A stretch of DNA of 64,000 nucleotides from Thalassotalea euphylliae. Lineage in GTDB: Bacteria; Pseudomonadota; Gammaproteobacteria; Enterobacterales; Alteromonadaceae. The DNA is taken from positions 2,790,001 through 2,854,000 of the forward strand of contig NZ_QUOT01000001.1 of NCBI RefSeq assembly GCF_003390375.1. The letters are read 5' to 3'. Every line of letters starts with the position of its first letter. The first letter of the stretch is position 1. The notes below the pieces were generated by a model. The model did no database searches and was not told the DNA's origin. It worked only from the letters and a program-made list of their open reading frames with translations. Position numbers and translations under genes: made by a program. Below are positions 52,012-61,302 of the stretch, piece after piece.

Positions 52012-52146
52012 ACTTTTCCCACTTTTGTTACTTCGAAAATTGACGCTTATTTGTGCGCCTTTGTTTAACTATAACAAGTTATTTTGATATTTCACCCATT
52101 AATCTGCAAATGTCTGAAAATTTTACAATAGTCTAAACTAATGATA

Positions 52147-53373
52147 TTAGAGTAAAATTTCACTCAATTCTGGTTGGCTTAGAAAGCTTTGTGGGCTTGC
52201 TGATGCGCCGTATGCACCAGATTGATAAACGGCGATATAGTCACCAATTTCGAGTGCTGGTAATTGAACTTTATCAGCAATAATGTCTAGCGGTGTGCAA
52301 AGTGGGCCAACAACAGTGACGGTTTCCGTATCAGCGTTTTGTAAGTCCATTTTGTTGCCAACAGCGACTGGGTAATTTTTCCGGATCACTTGGCCGAAGT
52401 TGCCAGAGTTTGCTAAGTGATGATGTAAGCCGCCGTCGCAAACTGCGTAGGTCGTTTCTCGAGAGGCTTTTATATCGACGACTTTACTCACATACACACC
52501 TGCTTCACCAACTAAGTAACGACCTAATTCCATAATGAGCTCAATATCACAAAGTGATGAATGTTGAGCTATTAGTGTCGCTAGATTATCGGCAACAGGG
52601 GCAAGATTGAGTCGTGTTTCACCAGCAAAATATGGAATGCCTAAACCACCACCAATATTAATGTAATCAATTTGAACTGGGGTAATGGAAATGAGCCGCT
52701 CCGCTAGTGCAAAGGTTTTTTGATGCATTTCGATAATGGCTTCAATTTTGAGGTTTTGTGAACCGGCATAAATATGAAAACCACGAAAGTTCAGCATTTG
52801 GTAGTCTAGCTCTGCCAGAATGCTTGGAATTTGTTCTTCGTCTATTCCAAATGGCTTGGCACCGCCTGCCATTTTCATGCCTGATGCTTTTAGCTCGAAT
52901 GCGGGATTAATGCGAATCGCAATATTGGGCTTAATCGAAAGCTGTTTACCAATATCTACTGCCCGTTGAATTTCTGTTGTTGACTCGGCATGCAAGGTAA
53001 TACCGGCAACAATGGCTGCGCGAATATCATCTTCAGTCTTTCCTGGGCCAGCAAAGCTAATCTCATTGGGTGACATGCCTGATTGAATAGCTAACAACAT
53101 TTCTTTGGCCGAGGCAACATCAAAGCCACTCACTAGCGGGCGCATAAAATTTACCAGTGGTGGGTAAGGGTTCGCCTTAATTGCGTAGTGCAGTGAAATT
53201 CGCTCTGGTAATGCTTCTTTAAGTGAACTAACGGTCTTTGAAAGAATTGCACGATCGTAAGCATAATAAGGGGTGCTGCCGACTAACATTTCAATCTGTG
53301 AAAGCGTTTTATTGCCAATTTTTAATTGATGTTGTTCTTGCTCGAACGGGGTTAGCGTGTCATGTGCTTTCAT
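52147..53373 (-). CDS. PLP-dependent decarboxylase, exosortase A system-associated
   Basis: A 408-residue fold-III PLP enzyme of the ornithine/diaminopimelate decarboxylase family. The PLP lysine is in LHYAIKANPYP, the phosphate-binding glycines in YINIGGGLGIPYF, and the substrate Cys block is VGPLCTPLDI. I chose ATG at 53373 (MKAHDTLTPF); the frame opens farther upstream but would overlap the ligase gene by 44 bp. Only four bases separate it from the ligase stop. The family regularly neighbours an AMP ligase in exosortase A loci. The amine or amino-acid substrate is unknown. Confidence 0.9.
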   Translation of the reverse strand: MKAHDTLTPFEQEQHQLKIGNKTLSQIEMLVGSTPYYAYDRAILSKTVSSLKEALPERISLHYAIKANPYPPLVNFMRPLVSGFDVASAKEMLLAIQSGMSPNEISFAGPGKTEDDIRAAIVAGITLHAESTTEIQRAVDIGKQLSIKPNIAIRINPAFELKASGMKMAGGAKPFGIDEEQIPSILAELDYQMLNFRGFHIYAGSQNLKIEAIIEMHQKTFALAERLISITPVQIDYINIGGGLGIPYFAGETRLNLAPVADNLATLIAQHSSLCDIELIMELGRYLVGEAGVYVSKVVDIKASRETTYAVCDGGLHHHLANSGNFGQVIRKNYPVAVGNKMDLQNADTETVTVVGPLCTPLDIIADKVQLPALEIGDYIAVYQSGAYGASASPQSFLSQPELSEILL

Positions 53374-53377
53374 AAAG

Positions 53378-54979
53378 TTAATCCGTAAAAATTCCTTGGT
53401 AATCTCGGTTAAGTGCAGCACGGTCTATCTTACCGTTGGCATTGTGAGGCATGCTGTCGAGCACAATAACTTGTTTGGGTATCATGTAATTTGCTAAGTG
53501 TTTTTGACAATGCCTAGTCACTGACTTAGTTAAAGTTTCTTGGTCTTCAGTGCCTTCAGTATCGCTTGCTAAGATCAAGGCAACAATAGCTTGACCAAGC
53601 TCTGGGTGTGGTGCGCCGATGACCGCCGCCTCGGATATGCTTGGATACTGATAGAGTATCTCTTCTACTTCCATAGGGCTGACGCGATAACCTGAGCTTT
53701 TGATCATTTCATCAGCACGTGCAACAAAATACAAAAAACCGTCTTTATCTTGTTTTACCGTGTCACCTGACCACACCGCCATTTCTTGCAGCATAATGCC
53801 CTCTGGCTTTCCCGGTGCTGGTTTAAAGCGTGCTGCGGTTTTTTCCGGTGCATTCCAATAGCCTAAGCTTACCAGTGGCCCCATATGAACAAGTTCGCCT
53901 GGTTCCTCCGGCTCGCAATAGCTGCCATCAGGACGGACAACGACTACTTCGGCATTTGGGATTGCTTTACCCATCGAACCTGGCTTTTGATCCACTTGCG
54001 CTGGCGGTAAATAAGTTGAGCGAAAAGCTTCGGTCAAACCATACATTAGATAAGGCTTTGCTTGCGGTAGTTTTTCTCGCAGGGTTGTTAAATTGGCTTG
54101 GGTTAGCGCGCCACCACTATTGGTAAAATACCGAATGGATTGACCGCTGTTTTCAGGCCATTGCAAACTACATAATTGACTGTATAAAGGGGGGACCGCG
54201 GCGAGGCCCGTAACTTGATATTTATCAATGGCACTGAGCACATCTCGAGGTAATAAATAATCCAACAGCACACAGGTGGCACCGACAGAGAAACTTGTCG
54301 TTAACTGGCTCAAGCCATAATCAAAGCTCAGTGGTAATACCGCGAGAATAACGTCGTCAGCGCTATTTTCTAGATACTCTGCTACTGAGTGTGCACCAAT
54401 GACCATATTACTATGAGAGAGCACAACACCCTTCGGCTTTCCTGTACTACCAGAGGTATACAAAATGGCAGCCATATCGTTAGACGTTTGTGCAGGTACT
54501 GATAACTGTTCCGCCTTGTCAGCATAAAAATTATCCCAGCTAATGACCTGAGCCTGCGCTAATTGGCCTTCGTCACTTGGCTTTCCGTCAACAAGTACTA
54601 TGTGTTTTAAGCTGGGCAGTGACGCTAAATTTTCGATTAAAGGCGATAGCCTTGCTTTATTAGTGACTAATATTTGAATGTCACAATCAGCCACTATATG
54701 ACTTACTTGCGGTGCTTTGAGTACGGGGTTAATTGGTACAAAAACCCCTGCGGCTGCAGAACAGGCGAATAAAGCGGTAACTGTTTCTAGGCTTTTGGGG
54801 AGATAAATGCCAACGCGGCCGTATCGAGTTAGCCCTAATGATTGGTAGCACTTCGCGATATGCTTTATTTGTTGCGCGAGTTCTTTATATGTCAGTTGCT
54901 GATTTTTATGGTGCAGTGCAATCGATTCTGGTGTTTTCTTGGCACTTAGCTCAATCAGTTCGTGTAATAGCTTGGTCAT
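53378..54979 (-). CDS. Acyl-CoA ligase (AMP-forming), exosortase A system-associated
   Basis: A 533-residue ANL-superfamily ligase. The phosphate-binding loop is LYTSGSTGKPKGVVLSH, followed by YLMYGLTEAFRSTYLPP and the hinge WSGDTVKQDKDGFLYFVARADEM. The catalytic Lys is in ANGKIDRAAL. It activates a carboxylic acid as an adenylate. Paired with the PLP decarboxylase and acyltransferase, it suggests a small lipid-like or amide metabolite made alongside the exosortase system. It starts with a clear ATG and leads this two-gene unit. Confidence 0.9.
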   Translation of the reverse strand: MTKLLHELIELSAKKTPESIALHHKNQQLTYKELAQQIKHIAKCYQSLGLTRYGRVGIYLPKSLETVTALFACSAAAGVFVPINPVLKAPQVSHIVADCDIQILVTNKARLSPLIENLASLPSLKHIVLVDGKPSDEGQLAQAQVISWDNFYADKAEQLSVPAQTSNDMAAILYTSGSTGKPKGVVLSHSNMVIGAHSVAEYLENSADDVILAVLPLSFDYGLSQLTTSFSVGATCVLLDYLLPRDVLSAIDKYQVTGLAAVPPLYSQLCSLQWPENSGQSIRYFTNSGGALTQANLTTLREKLPQAKPYLMYGLTEAFRSTYLPPAQVDQKPGSMGKAIPNAEVVVVRPDGSYCEPEEPGELVHMGPLVSLGYWNAPEKTAARFKPAPGKPEGIMLQEMAVWSGDTVKQDKDGFLYFVARADEMIKSSGYRVSPMEVEEILYQYPSISEAAVIGAPHPELGQAIVALILASDTEGTEDQETLTKSVTRHCQKHLANYMIPKQVIVLDSMPHNANGKIDRAALNRDYQGIFTD

Positions 54980-55083
54980 TCTTCATCCTGAAAACAATGT
55001 CAGTCAAAGCGCACTAATTCGCACTTTTGCCTATTATTATGACCATGTTCACAGGCTATTAACAAGGCTTTGAGGCTGCTAAA

Positions 55084-55941
55084 TTAACCATTGATACCTG
55101 ATAAGTGTTGTAGTGGCGCCGTTTTAATTTTAGTTTTGATGGGGATGATGTCCATTGCCGTATGGTAACCCATTTCAAACAGTTGATTTTTTTGGTCGCT
55201 GGTCAAATTGAAGTCGACAGCAGAGCACTCCCCAGTATTAACAACTATTGTGTTGTGCCAAAAAGCCTCGTTGATATACTCACGCGAAAGGGTGGTCATA
55301 AAGGTGCGAATTAACAGCGTAATATAATTAAAAATGGGCAAGAAACCCGTTACCTTTAGATCTTGATATTCGTGTTCACCGCGCAGTCTGAAGCAAAGTA
55401 CTGGCGTCGCCTGGCCATCCCAATCACGGTGCAATGCATCTTCGGAAAGAATACTGCCATCAACCATAATACGTTTACCAAATGGCTTGAAGCTAAAGAC
55501 TAGAGGTATCGACATCGAAAATCGTACGGCTAGAGACACTTTCATGTCAGGCGAAGTCTCGCGATCGAAAACAACGGGCTGGCCACTTTTTACGTCGGTA
55601 GCGACAATGTGTAGCGACTTGTCCATTTGTGCGAAAGTTCTCCCATCCAAGAGGTTATCTACCCAGCGTTCGAAAACGTCTCCAGAACTTAAGCCGCCAT
55701 TGCGAAGCAATTTTAACAATGAGAATTCTCTAAACTGATTGTAATCGGTCTCGATTGCTATTTGCTTCATTGTTTCCAATGAGTGACCAGCTGCATATAG
55801 GCTGGCGACAATGCTGCCACCAGAAACACCGACAATATCACCAAATTCTACGCCCAGTTGCTCAAGCGCTTTTAAAATACCGATATGAGCAGGCAAACGT
55901 GTGCCACCACCTGCCATGATAGGAATAATTTTTGTTGTCAT
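55084..55941 (-). CDS. Patatin-like phospholipase
   Basis: A 285-residue lipid hydrolase with the patatin catalytic dyad: the oxyanion loop GGGTRLPAHIG near the start, nucleophile Ser40 in GVSGGS, and Asp in VDGSILSED (about 168-175). No signal peptide is seen, so it is cytoplasmic or secreted by another route. The TRL in place of the usual GRG or GAR tripeptide is slightly atypical. It is divergent from the trypsin-like protease gene. Its position just beyond the exosortase genes may be chance. Confidence 0.88.
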   Translation of the reverse strand: MTTKIIPIMAGGGTRLPAHIGILKALEQLGVEFGDIVGVSGGSIVASLYAAGHSLETMKQIAIETDYNQFREFSLLKLLRNGGLSSGDVFERWVDNLLDGRTFAQMDKSLHIVATDVKSGQPVVFDRETSPDMKVSLAVRFSMSIPLVFSFKPFGKRIMVDGSILSEDALHRDWDGQATPVLCFRLRGEHEYQDLKVTGFLPIFNYITLLIRTFMTTLSREYINEAFWHNTIVVNTGECSAVDFNLTSDQKNQLFEMGYHTAMDIIPIKTKIKTAPLQHLSGING

Positions 55942-56045
55942 AACTCTACCTCGCCAACAATTACAAATATTATGGTTTATAGTTGGAAAACTTGCCTAAA
56001 ATTGACAGACTTACAACTGAACGAATAACGACACAAGGAAAGTTT

Positions 56046-56804
56046 ATGCGCCTTTTTGCTGCACTGCTTGCATTAATTTTTACTGTAAAAACAGCTTATG
56101 GACACGACATGGTTAGCCTAGTAAAGAAGGTCAAGCCATCTGTGGTGGGTATTGGCGTTTATACGCCACTTGGACAACCTAAAAATGAATTGCGTGGAAC
56201 GGGGTTTGTGATCAGTAATGGTCAATACGTGGCGACCAATCACCATGTTTTGCCTGAGCTACTTGATACTGAGCGTTTACAGGAAATGGTAGTGTTTGTT
56301 GGGGTTGGTAAAAAAGCCAAGGCACGCAAAGCTAAAATTGTCGCCTCCTCTCGCTATCACGATTTGGCGATTCTCAAAGTTGAAGGTGACAAGTTACCTG
56401 CTATGCCATTAGCTGAGGATGAATTTTATCCAGAAGGCAGTGAAGTTGGCTTTACCGGCTTTCCCATTGGTGCGATTTTAGGGTTGTTTCCGGTGACTCA
56501 TAAAGCTATGTTAGCGAGTATTACGCCCGTGGTAATTCCAGTGAAAGATACGCGGCAAATGTCGATAGCCATGTTAAAACGATTACGCGATCCTTATATG
56601 GTTTATCAATTAGACGGAACGGCTTACCCAGGCAACAGTGGTAGCGCGCTTTATGATGAAACGGGTAAGGTTATCGGGGTGATTAACAAGGTTTTTGTAC
56701 AAAGCACCAAAGAGGCGGTGATTTCTAATCCAAGCGGTATTACCTACGCCATTCCCGTGCGCCACCTACGCAAGCTAATGCATGATAACCAAGTACCTGA
56801 ATAA
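56046..56804 (+). CDS. Trypsin-like periplasmic serine protease without PDZ
   Basis: A 252-residue exported protease of the S1/DegP-like fold. The signal peptide is MRLFAALLALIFTVKTAYG, and the start is fixed by AGGAAAG three bases upstream. The triad is visible: His in VATNHHVLP, Asp in SRYHDLAIL, Ser in YPGNSGSALYD. Unlike DegP/DegQ it has no PDZ domain, ending soon after the catalytic domain with GITYAIPVRHLRKLM. It probably degrades or monitors periplasmic proteins. The gene is alone and ends 21 bp before the convergent yibQ. Confidence 0.88.
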   Translation: MRLFAALLALIFTVKTAYGHDMVSLVKKVKPSVVGIGVYTPLGQPKNELRGTGFVISNGQYVATNHHVLPELLDTERLQEMVVFVGVGKKAKARKAKIVASSRYHDLAILKVEGDKLPAMPLAEDEFYPEGSEVGFTGFPIGAILGLFPVTHKAMLASITPVVIPVKDTRQMSIAMLKRLRDPYMVYQLDGTAYPGNSGSALYDETGKVIGVINKVFVQSTKEAVISNPSGITYAIPVRHLRKLMHDNQVPE

Positions 56805-56825
56805 TAGTTTAGGGCAAGTGAGCCG

Positions 56826-57575
56826 CTATTCGGTACTCGCGGTTAATGGCTCACTAAAGCTGGGCTTTTGGTAAAGTGCTGACAACGGCACTAAGTCGAT
56901 ATTGTGTTGTTTTAGTTGCGGAATAAGCTTAGTCAATGCTGCCACGGTTTCAGGGTGAGGGTGAGCAATCGCGATTGCTGTTTGTTGGCGTTTCGCTTTG
57001 CTAATCAGTTGCTTAAATTGGCCTTCGATATATTGGTGAGAGAGCTGGTTATCGAGAAATACATGGCGGCTCATTGCAGGTACGCCCATACGATCAGCGA
57101 TGGTTCTTCCTAGTGTTTTTGAACTTGTCACACTATCTAGAAACAACAGCTCGCGTTCTTTAAGAAATTTCATCGTCCACAACATTGGCTTAGCCAACGT
57201 TGTGAGATGACTGCCCATGTGATTATTAATGCCGACAGCAAAGGGAATTTCTTGCAGTGATTCATTCAAACTGGCTTTAATTGCCGCTTCACTCATATCA
57301 GCAGTCAACGCACCAGGGCCAAGCTTTTTACCCTGGCTTGATTCCATTGGAATATGCAAGATGACGTCTTGGTTGCGTCGGTTAGCTGCCTCGGCAATAC
57401 GTTTACCGTAAGGGGTTTGTGGCAATACAGCATAGGTGATATTGCCGGGAATAGTGAGCACTTGTTTATCGGTCATGCGATAACCAATGTCATCAATTAC
57501 GATTGCAACCTGTGCGGCGTTAGCAAACGCAGCAGGGCCTGTAATAAACAATAAAAATGAGAGAAAACGAATCAC
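56826..57575 (-). CDS. yibQ: Divergent polysaccharide deacetylase family protein YibQ
   Basis: A 249-residue exported protein with a signal peptide (about 1-20) and a divergent polysaccharide deacetylase fold: VAIVIDDIGYR, then VILHIPMES, and AVGINNHMGSHLT. Its exact substrate is unknown, but it always follows envC and gpmI in Gammaproteobacteria. It lies 84 bp downstream of envC, so the genes gpmI, envC and yibQ form one run on the minus strand. Confidence 0.93.
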   Translation of the reverse strand: MIRFLSFLLFITGPAAFANAAQVAIVIDDIGYRMTDKQVLTIPGNITYAVLPQTPYGKRIAEAANRRNQDVILHIPMESSQGKKLGPGALTADMSEAAIKASLNESLQEIPFAVGINNHMGSHLTTLAKPMLWTMKFLKERELLFLDSVTSSKTLGRTIADRMGVPAMSRHVFLDNQLSHQYIEGQFKQLISKAKRQQTAIAIAHPHPETVAALTKLIPQLKQHNIDLVPLSALYQKPSFSEPLTASTE

Positions 57576-57659
57576 GAATGTAGTTTTTTTTTATTTTTGT
57601 AAGGCTAGCCTAGCAGTTTTACCGAAACAGGTCGACGCATTATTAACGCACACAGCAGG

Positions 57660-58832
57660 CTATCTACACCAAAGCTTCGGATTAACGGCTTTACCGTGAT
57701 GGCGAATTTCAAAATAGAGGCCTGGCTCGCTTTGTCCACCACTTTGACCAACAATAGCTATTGCTTCGCCTGGTTCAACGGTATCGCCAACATTTTTTAA
57801 TAAAGCTTGGTTATGGCCGTACAAGCTCATATAGCCCTTGCCATGATCGATCACTGTGACTAAGCCATAACCTTTTAACCAATCTGAAAATAGTACTTTG
57901 CCAGAATAGATACTGGTGACTTGCCTACCTACAGCCGCTGAAAGCAATACCCCTTTCCAGCGCAAATAGCCTTGTTTTCGCGTGCCGAATGAGTGCTTAA
58001 TGCGACCTGAAACTGGCCAGCGCAGTTTTCGTTTTAGCTTATCTAGGCCAGGCAAATTTTTTGCCAGTGCGCTTTGGCGTGCCAAGCGTTCCAGTTCTGC
58101 AACTAAGTTTGCTTCTTCTTGTTCTAGTTTTGCTAATTGTTGTTTGTTTGAAAGCAGTTCTTTGCGTAATGCTGTTAAGGTTTTCTTGCGTTGCGCTTTG
58201 TTTTTCTCTAGTGCAGCGCGCTGTGATTGTTGAGTTTGTTGAAGCTGGGTTAATTGCTTGGCTTTTTGCTGTTGCTCTATCTCTACCTCAGACAGTCGCG
58301 CAATGGTCGCCTGAAACGCTTCAATTTCAGCTATTCGCGCTTTACTTAAATATTGATAATAGGTGAGTGAGCGCTGAACTTGGCTTGACTCTTCTTGGTT
58401 AAGCAGCATTTTTAGGTAGTCGTGCTGCCCAGTGGTGTAAGCCGTTCTCAGTTGATGCGCTAATGCATTTTCTTGTTGTACTTTATCTCGATTGAGTTGT
58501 GCTTTTTCTTTCGCGAGGCTGGTGAGTTTATCTTGGGTTGCTTTGAGCGAATTGCGGGTGTTATTCATCGCTTTTGCCACCTTCGCAATGGCAAAATCAT
58601 CTTTTTTCAGCTGGGCATTGAGTTGGCGGCGTTTTTTACTCACTTGCACGATTGCCGATTTTTGTTTGGCAATTTCACTTTTTACCGTTGATAACTGCTC
58701 ACTGGAACGCTGCTTTTTCGCGTCTTCTGATGATGCAGATTGAGCTTGTGCAGATACAAGAGTAAACGCACAGGCAATGACTAGCCGCACTAGACATTGC
58801 ACAGTGGTTGTTAGTTTTTTAAATAAACGCAC
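57660..58832 (-). CDS. envC: Murein hydrolase activator EnvC
   Basis: A 390-residue periplasmic protein with a signal peptide (about 1-33), a long coiled coil (about 35-260, rich in Gln and Lys) and a C-terminal LytM domain (about 275-390, ending GLYFEIRHHGKAVNPKLW). EnvC binds FtsEX and activates AmiA/AmiB amidases to split septal peptidoglycan; its own LytM site is degenerate. It begins 8 bp after gpmI, as in E. coli. Confidence 0.95.
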   Translation of the reverse strand: MRLFKKLTTTVQCLVRLVIACAFTLVSAQAQSASSEDAKKQRSSEQLSTVKSEIAKQKSAIVQVSKKRRQLNAQLKKDDFAIAKVAKAMNNTRNSLKATQDKLTSLAKEKAQLNRDKVQQENALAHQLRTAYTTGQHDYLKMLLNQEESSQVQRSLTYYQYLSKARIAEIEAFQATIARLSEVEIEQQQKAKQLTQLQQTQQSQRAALEKNKAQRKKTLTALRKELLSNKQQLAKLEQEEANLVAELERLARQSALAKNLPGLDKLKRKLRWPVSGRIKHSFGTRKQGYLRWKGVLLSAAVGRQVTSIYSGKVLFSDWLKGYGLVTVIDHGKGYMSLYGHNQALLKNVGDTVEPGEAIAIVGQSGGQSEPGLYFEIRHHGKAVNPKLWCR

Positions 58833-58840
58833 GACAGGGT

Positions 58841-60382
58841 TTAGTTTAACTGCATTAATACCTTGCCAGTCATCTCTGCTGGTTGTTCAAGCCCCATTAA
58901 ACTTAACAGTGTTGGTGAAATATCACTAAGCGCACCGTCGTTAACGGGTGTTGCTTGGCGGCCAACATAAATCAAAGGTACAGGCTCGCAAGTATGGGCC
59001 GTGTGTGCTTGGCCTGACTCAGGGTTGACCATTTGCTCAGCGTTACCGTGGTCTGCAGTAATTAAACATTCGCCGCCGACTTTTTGTAGTGCTTCAACCA
59101 CGCGCCCTATGGCTGTATCAACCGCTTCACAAGCTTTTACCGCTGCTTCAAATTTACCGGTATGACCAACCATATCGCCATTGGGGTAATTACAAACGAT
59201 AAAATCATGCTCGCCACTTTCAATCGCCGCAACAAGTTTGTCGGTAAGTAGCGGTGCATTCATCTCTGGCTGCAAGTCATAGGTTGCTACTTGTGGTGAC
59301 GGCACCAAAATACGCTGTTCACCGTCAAATTCATCTTCTTTGCCGCCGCTAAAGAAGAAAGTGACGTGCGCGTACTTCTCTGTTTCTGAAATACGTAATT
59401 GTGTTTTGTTATGTTTAGCTAACCATTCCCCCATAACATTGTTCAGTGGCTCAGGTGGGAAGGCACAGCTCGTATGAATGTCGGCGGCATATTCCGTTAG
59501 CATAACAAAGTCACTGATAGCAGCCACTTTATTGCGCTCAAAGCCATTAAAGTCAGGCTCTACAAAAGCACGTGTAAATTGACGTGCGCGATCCGCTCTA
59601 AAATTCATAAATACCAGCGCATCGCCATCTTCAATGGTGATTGCTTCGCCTTGCGCGTCAGTAATCATGCTTGGTTTTACGAATTCATCGTTTTCGTCGC
59701 GCTCATAAGCTGCGGCTAACGCGTCAACGGCTGAGCCAAATTGGTATTGTGCTTGGCCGCTAACCATTAAGTTATATGCCGCTTCAACTCGCTCCCAGCG
59801 CTGATCTCTGTCCATTGCGTAGTATCGCCCTACCACTGAAGCTACTTGGCCATTACCAAGCTCGTTAAATTTTTCTTGGGCTTTAAGCAATGAGTCGTGA
59901 GCGCTACGTGGCGGAGTATCACGACCGTCGAGAAATGCGTGCAAGTATACCTTTTCAGCGCCACGTGATTTTGCCAATTCCATCATCGCAAAAATATGAT
60001 CTTCGTGGCTATGCACGCCACCGGGAGACATTAAGCCCAAAATATGGAGCGCCTTGCCGGCTTGCTGTGCCTTATCTACGGCATTGCAAAGCGCAGCGTT
60101 TTGGCTAAAGGTTTGATCGTCGATTGCTTTGGTGATGCGGGTGAAGTCTTGGTAAACAATACGGCCAGCACCTAAGTTAACATGACCGACTTCTGAGTTA
60201 CCCATTTGACCATCAGGAAGACCAACTGCCATTCCTGAGGTGCCAATTAGCATATTAGGAAAACGTGCCTTTAAGTCATCTAACACCGGAGTTTTTGCGT
60301 GAAAAATGGCGTTTGACTCTTGGTGCTCACGATAGCCCCAACCGTCAAGAATAAGCAGAACCATTGGCTTCTTAGTTGGCAT
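58841..60382 (-). CDS. gpmI: 2,3-bisphosphoglycerate-independent phosphoglycerate mutase
   Basis: A 513-residue alkaline-phosphatase-fold enzyme interconverting 3- and 2-phosphoglycerate in glycolysis. The metal-binding LILDGWGYRE block opens the protein, and the phosphoserine is in MGNSEVGHVNLGAGR (about 60-75). The phosphotransferase and mutase blocks follow (HIHGL-type HILGLMSPGGVHSHE, RADRARQ, and TADHGNAEQM near the end). The length is normal. It leads the gpmI-envC-yibQ run. Confidence 0.97.
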   Translation of the reverse strand: MPTKKPMVLLILDGWGYREHQESNAIFHAKTPVLDDLKARFPNMLIGTSGMAVGLPDGQMGNSEVGHVNLGAGRIVYQDFTRITKAIDDQTFSQNAALCNAVDKAQQAGKALHILGLMSPGGVHSHEDHIFAMMELAKSRGAEKVYLHAFLDGRDTPPRSAHDSLLKAQEKFNELGNGQVASVVGRYYAMDRDQRWERVEAAYNLMVSGQAQYQFGSAVDALAAAYERDENDEFVKPSMITDAQGEAITIEDGDALVFMNFRADRARQFTRAFVEPDFNGFERNKVAAISDFVMLTEYAADIHTSCAFPPEPLNNVMGEWLAKHNKTQLRISETEKYAHVTFFFSGGKEDEFDGEQRILVPSPQVATYDLQPEMNAPLLTDKLVAAIESGEHDFIVCNYPNGDMVGHTGKFEAAVKACEAVDTAIGRVVEALQKVGGECLITADHGNAEQMVNPESGQAHTAHTCEPVPLIYVGRQATPVNDGALSDISPTLLSLMGLEQPAEMTGKVLMQLN

Positions 60383-60484
60383 TCGAAATTTCCTAAATCT
60401 AGATTGGCGAAAAACTGAGATTATTTTACACAGTTAGTGGCGAATAGCACTAGCCAAGCCCGCAAAATTATTGGTGTTTATTTT

Positions 60485-60764
60485 GGGCGTGTTGATCTTT
60501 CAGGGTTGCTTTTGCTGCAGCCTGTTTTGGGTTTTATACAAGGCGGTACTTGTGCAGTGTAGTCACTCTCCTTAAATAAGTGCCAACACAGTAGAAAGCC
60601 CAAACAGGCGCAGCCCCTTTATTTTGTGTTGAGTGGGTTCATCTAAACGCTTCCTGCTCATTGTTGCTCGCTTTTTACTTAGAACGACTATGCGACAAAG
60701 CGAGCGCCGCGATCAGAAAGCGTTTAGATTGAACAAAATTCAACCTCGAAAGTTCAACACGCCC
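60485..60764. repeat. Palindromic MITE-like element (280 bp)
   Basis: The terminal inverted repeats are GGGCGTGTTGATCTTTC with extension to 60508, and the inverted copy at 60741-60764, which differs at three of 24 positions. Inside, AACGCTTCCTG pairs loosely with CAGAAAGCGTT, and GCTCGCTTT (60667-60675) with AAAGCGAGC (60697-60705). There is no coding capacity. It fills most of the 469-bp divergent gap between gpmI and yibN. It has different ends from the element at 10820-11085, so two repeat families are present. Confidence 0.75.
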
Positions 60765-60782
60765 TAAGCGTTCTGTTGCTAT

Positions 60783-60811
60783 TTGGGTTTGGTTAATGAA
60801 GTCTGTATACT
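60783..60811 (+). promoter_or_regulatory. Sigma-70 promoter of yibN
   Basis: TTGGGT at 60783-60788 and TATACT at 60806-60811 are 17 bp apart, a good spacing with a near-consensus -10. The predicted start is near 60818, about 34 bp before the yibN ATG. It lies just outside the repeat element, so that element did not destroy it. Confidence 0.55.
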
Positions 60812-60851
60812 GTGCCCGTTTTAAAATTTCATTCCACCATGGTACGTATTT

Positions 60852-61280
60852 ATGGATCAATTAATGGTTTTTGCCGCAAATCACCCATTGTTAAGCACCG
60901 CTTGGGTTGCGCTTGTGGTTGCGATTATTGTTATTACAGTGATGATTAAAATGTCGCCAGTAAAACAGGTATCACCGCAAGAGTTAACCTTTCAGGTGAA
61001 CAAAGAAAATGGTGTTGTTGTTGATATCCGCACTGACAAAGAATTCAAAACAAGCCGTATTATTGATGCGCTGCACCTGTCTCAAGAAAAAGCTAATAAA
61101 AATGACTTTGCTGCCCTTGAAAAACATAAAGACAAACCCATTATTGTCGTATGTACTGCTGGCTTAACGGCAACTAAAGTGGCAAATCAGTTACTTAAAG
61201 CGGGTTTCTCACAAGTAAGTTTGCTAAAAGGCGGCATGAATGCCTGGGTTGGTGCTGGCCTGCCAGTCACCAAGAAGTAG
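60852..61280 (+). CDS. yibN: Membrane-anchored rhodanese-like protein YibN
   Basis: A 142-residue protein with one N-terminal membrane helix (about 14-33) and a cytoplasmic rhodanese domain with active-site Cys101 in VVCTAGLTATK and LLKGGMNAWVGAGLP near the end. The family transfers sulfur or binds sulfane; the E. coli YibN role is unclear. It leads the yibN-grxC-secB-gpsA series, as in enteric bacteria. Confidence 0.93.
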   Translation: MDQLMVFAANHPLLSTAWVALVVAIIVITVMIKMSPVKQVSPQELTFQVNKENGVVVDIRTDKEFKTSRIIDALHLSQEKANKNDFAALEKHKDKPIIVVCTAGLTATKVANQLLKAGFSQVSLLKGGMNAWVGAGLPVTKK

Positions 61281-61302
61281 GCGAATATTTTAAGAGGTCG
61301 TT

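Noticed and set aside
52029..52050. Sigma-54 promoter for the exosortase-associated acyltransferase
   Set aside because: A GG and a GC occur in the right order on the minus strand but are eleven bases apart, and sigma-54 needs ten.
53374..53421. Longer N-terminus for the PLP decarboxylase
   Set aside because: It would overlap the ligase gene by 44 bp. The ATG at 53373 begins four bases after the ligase stop and fits coupled translation.
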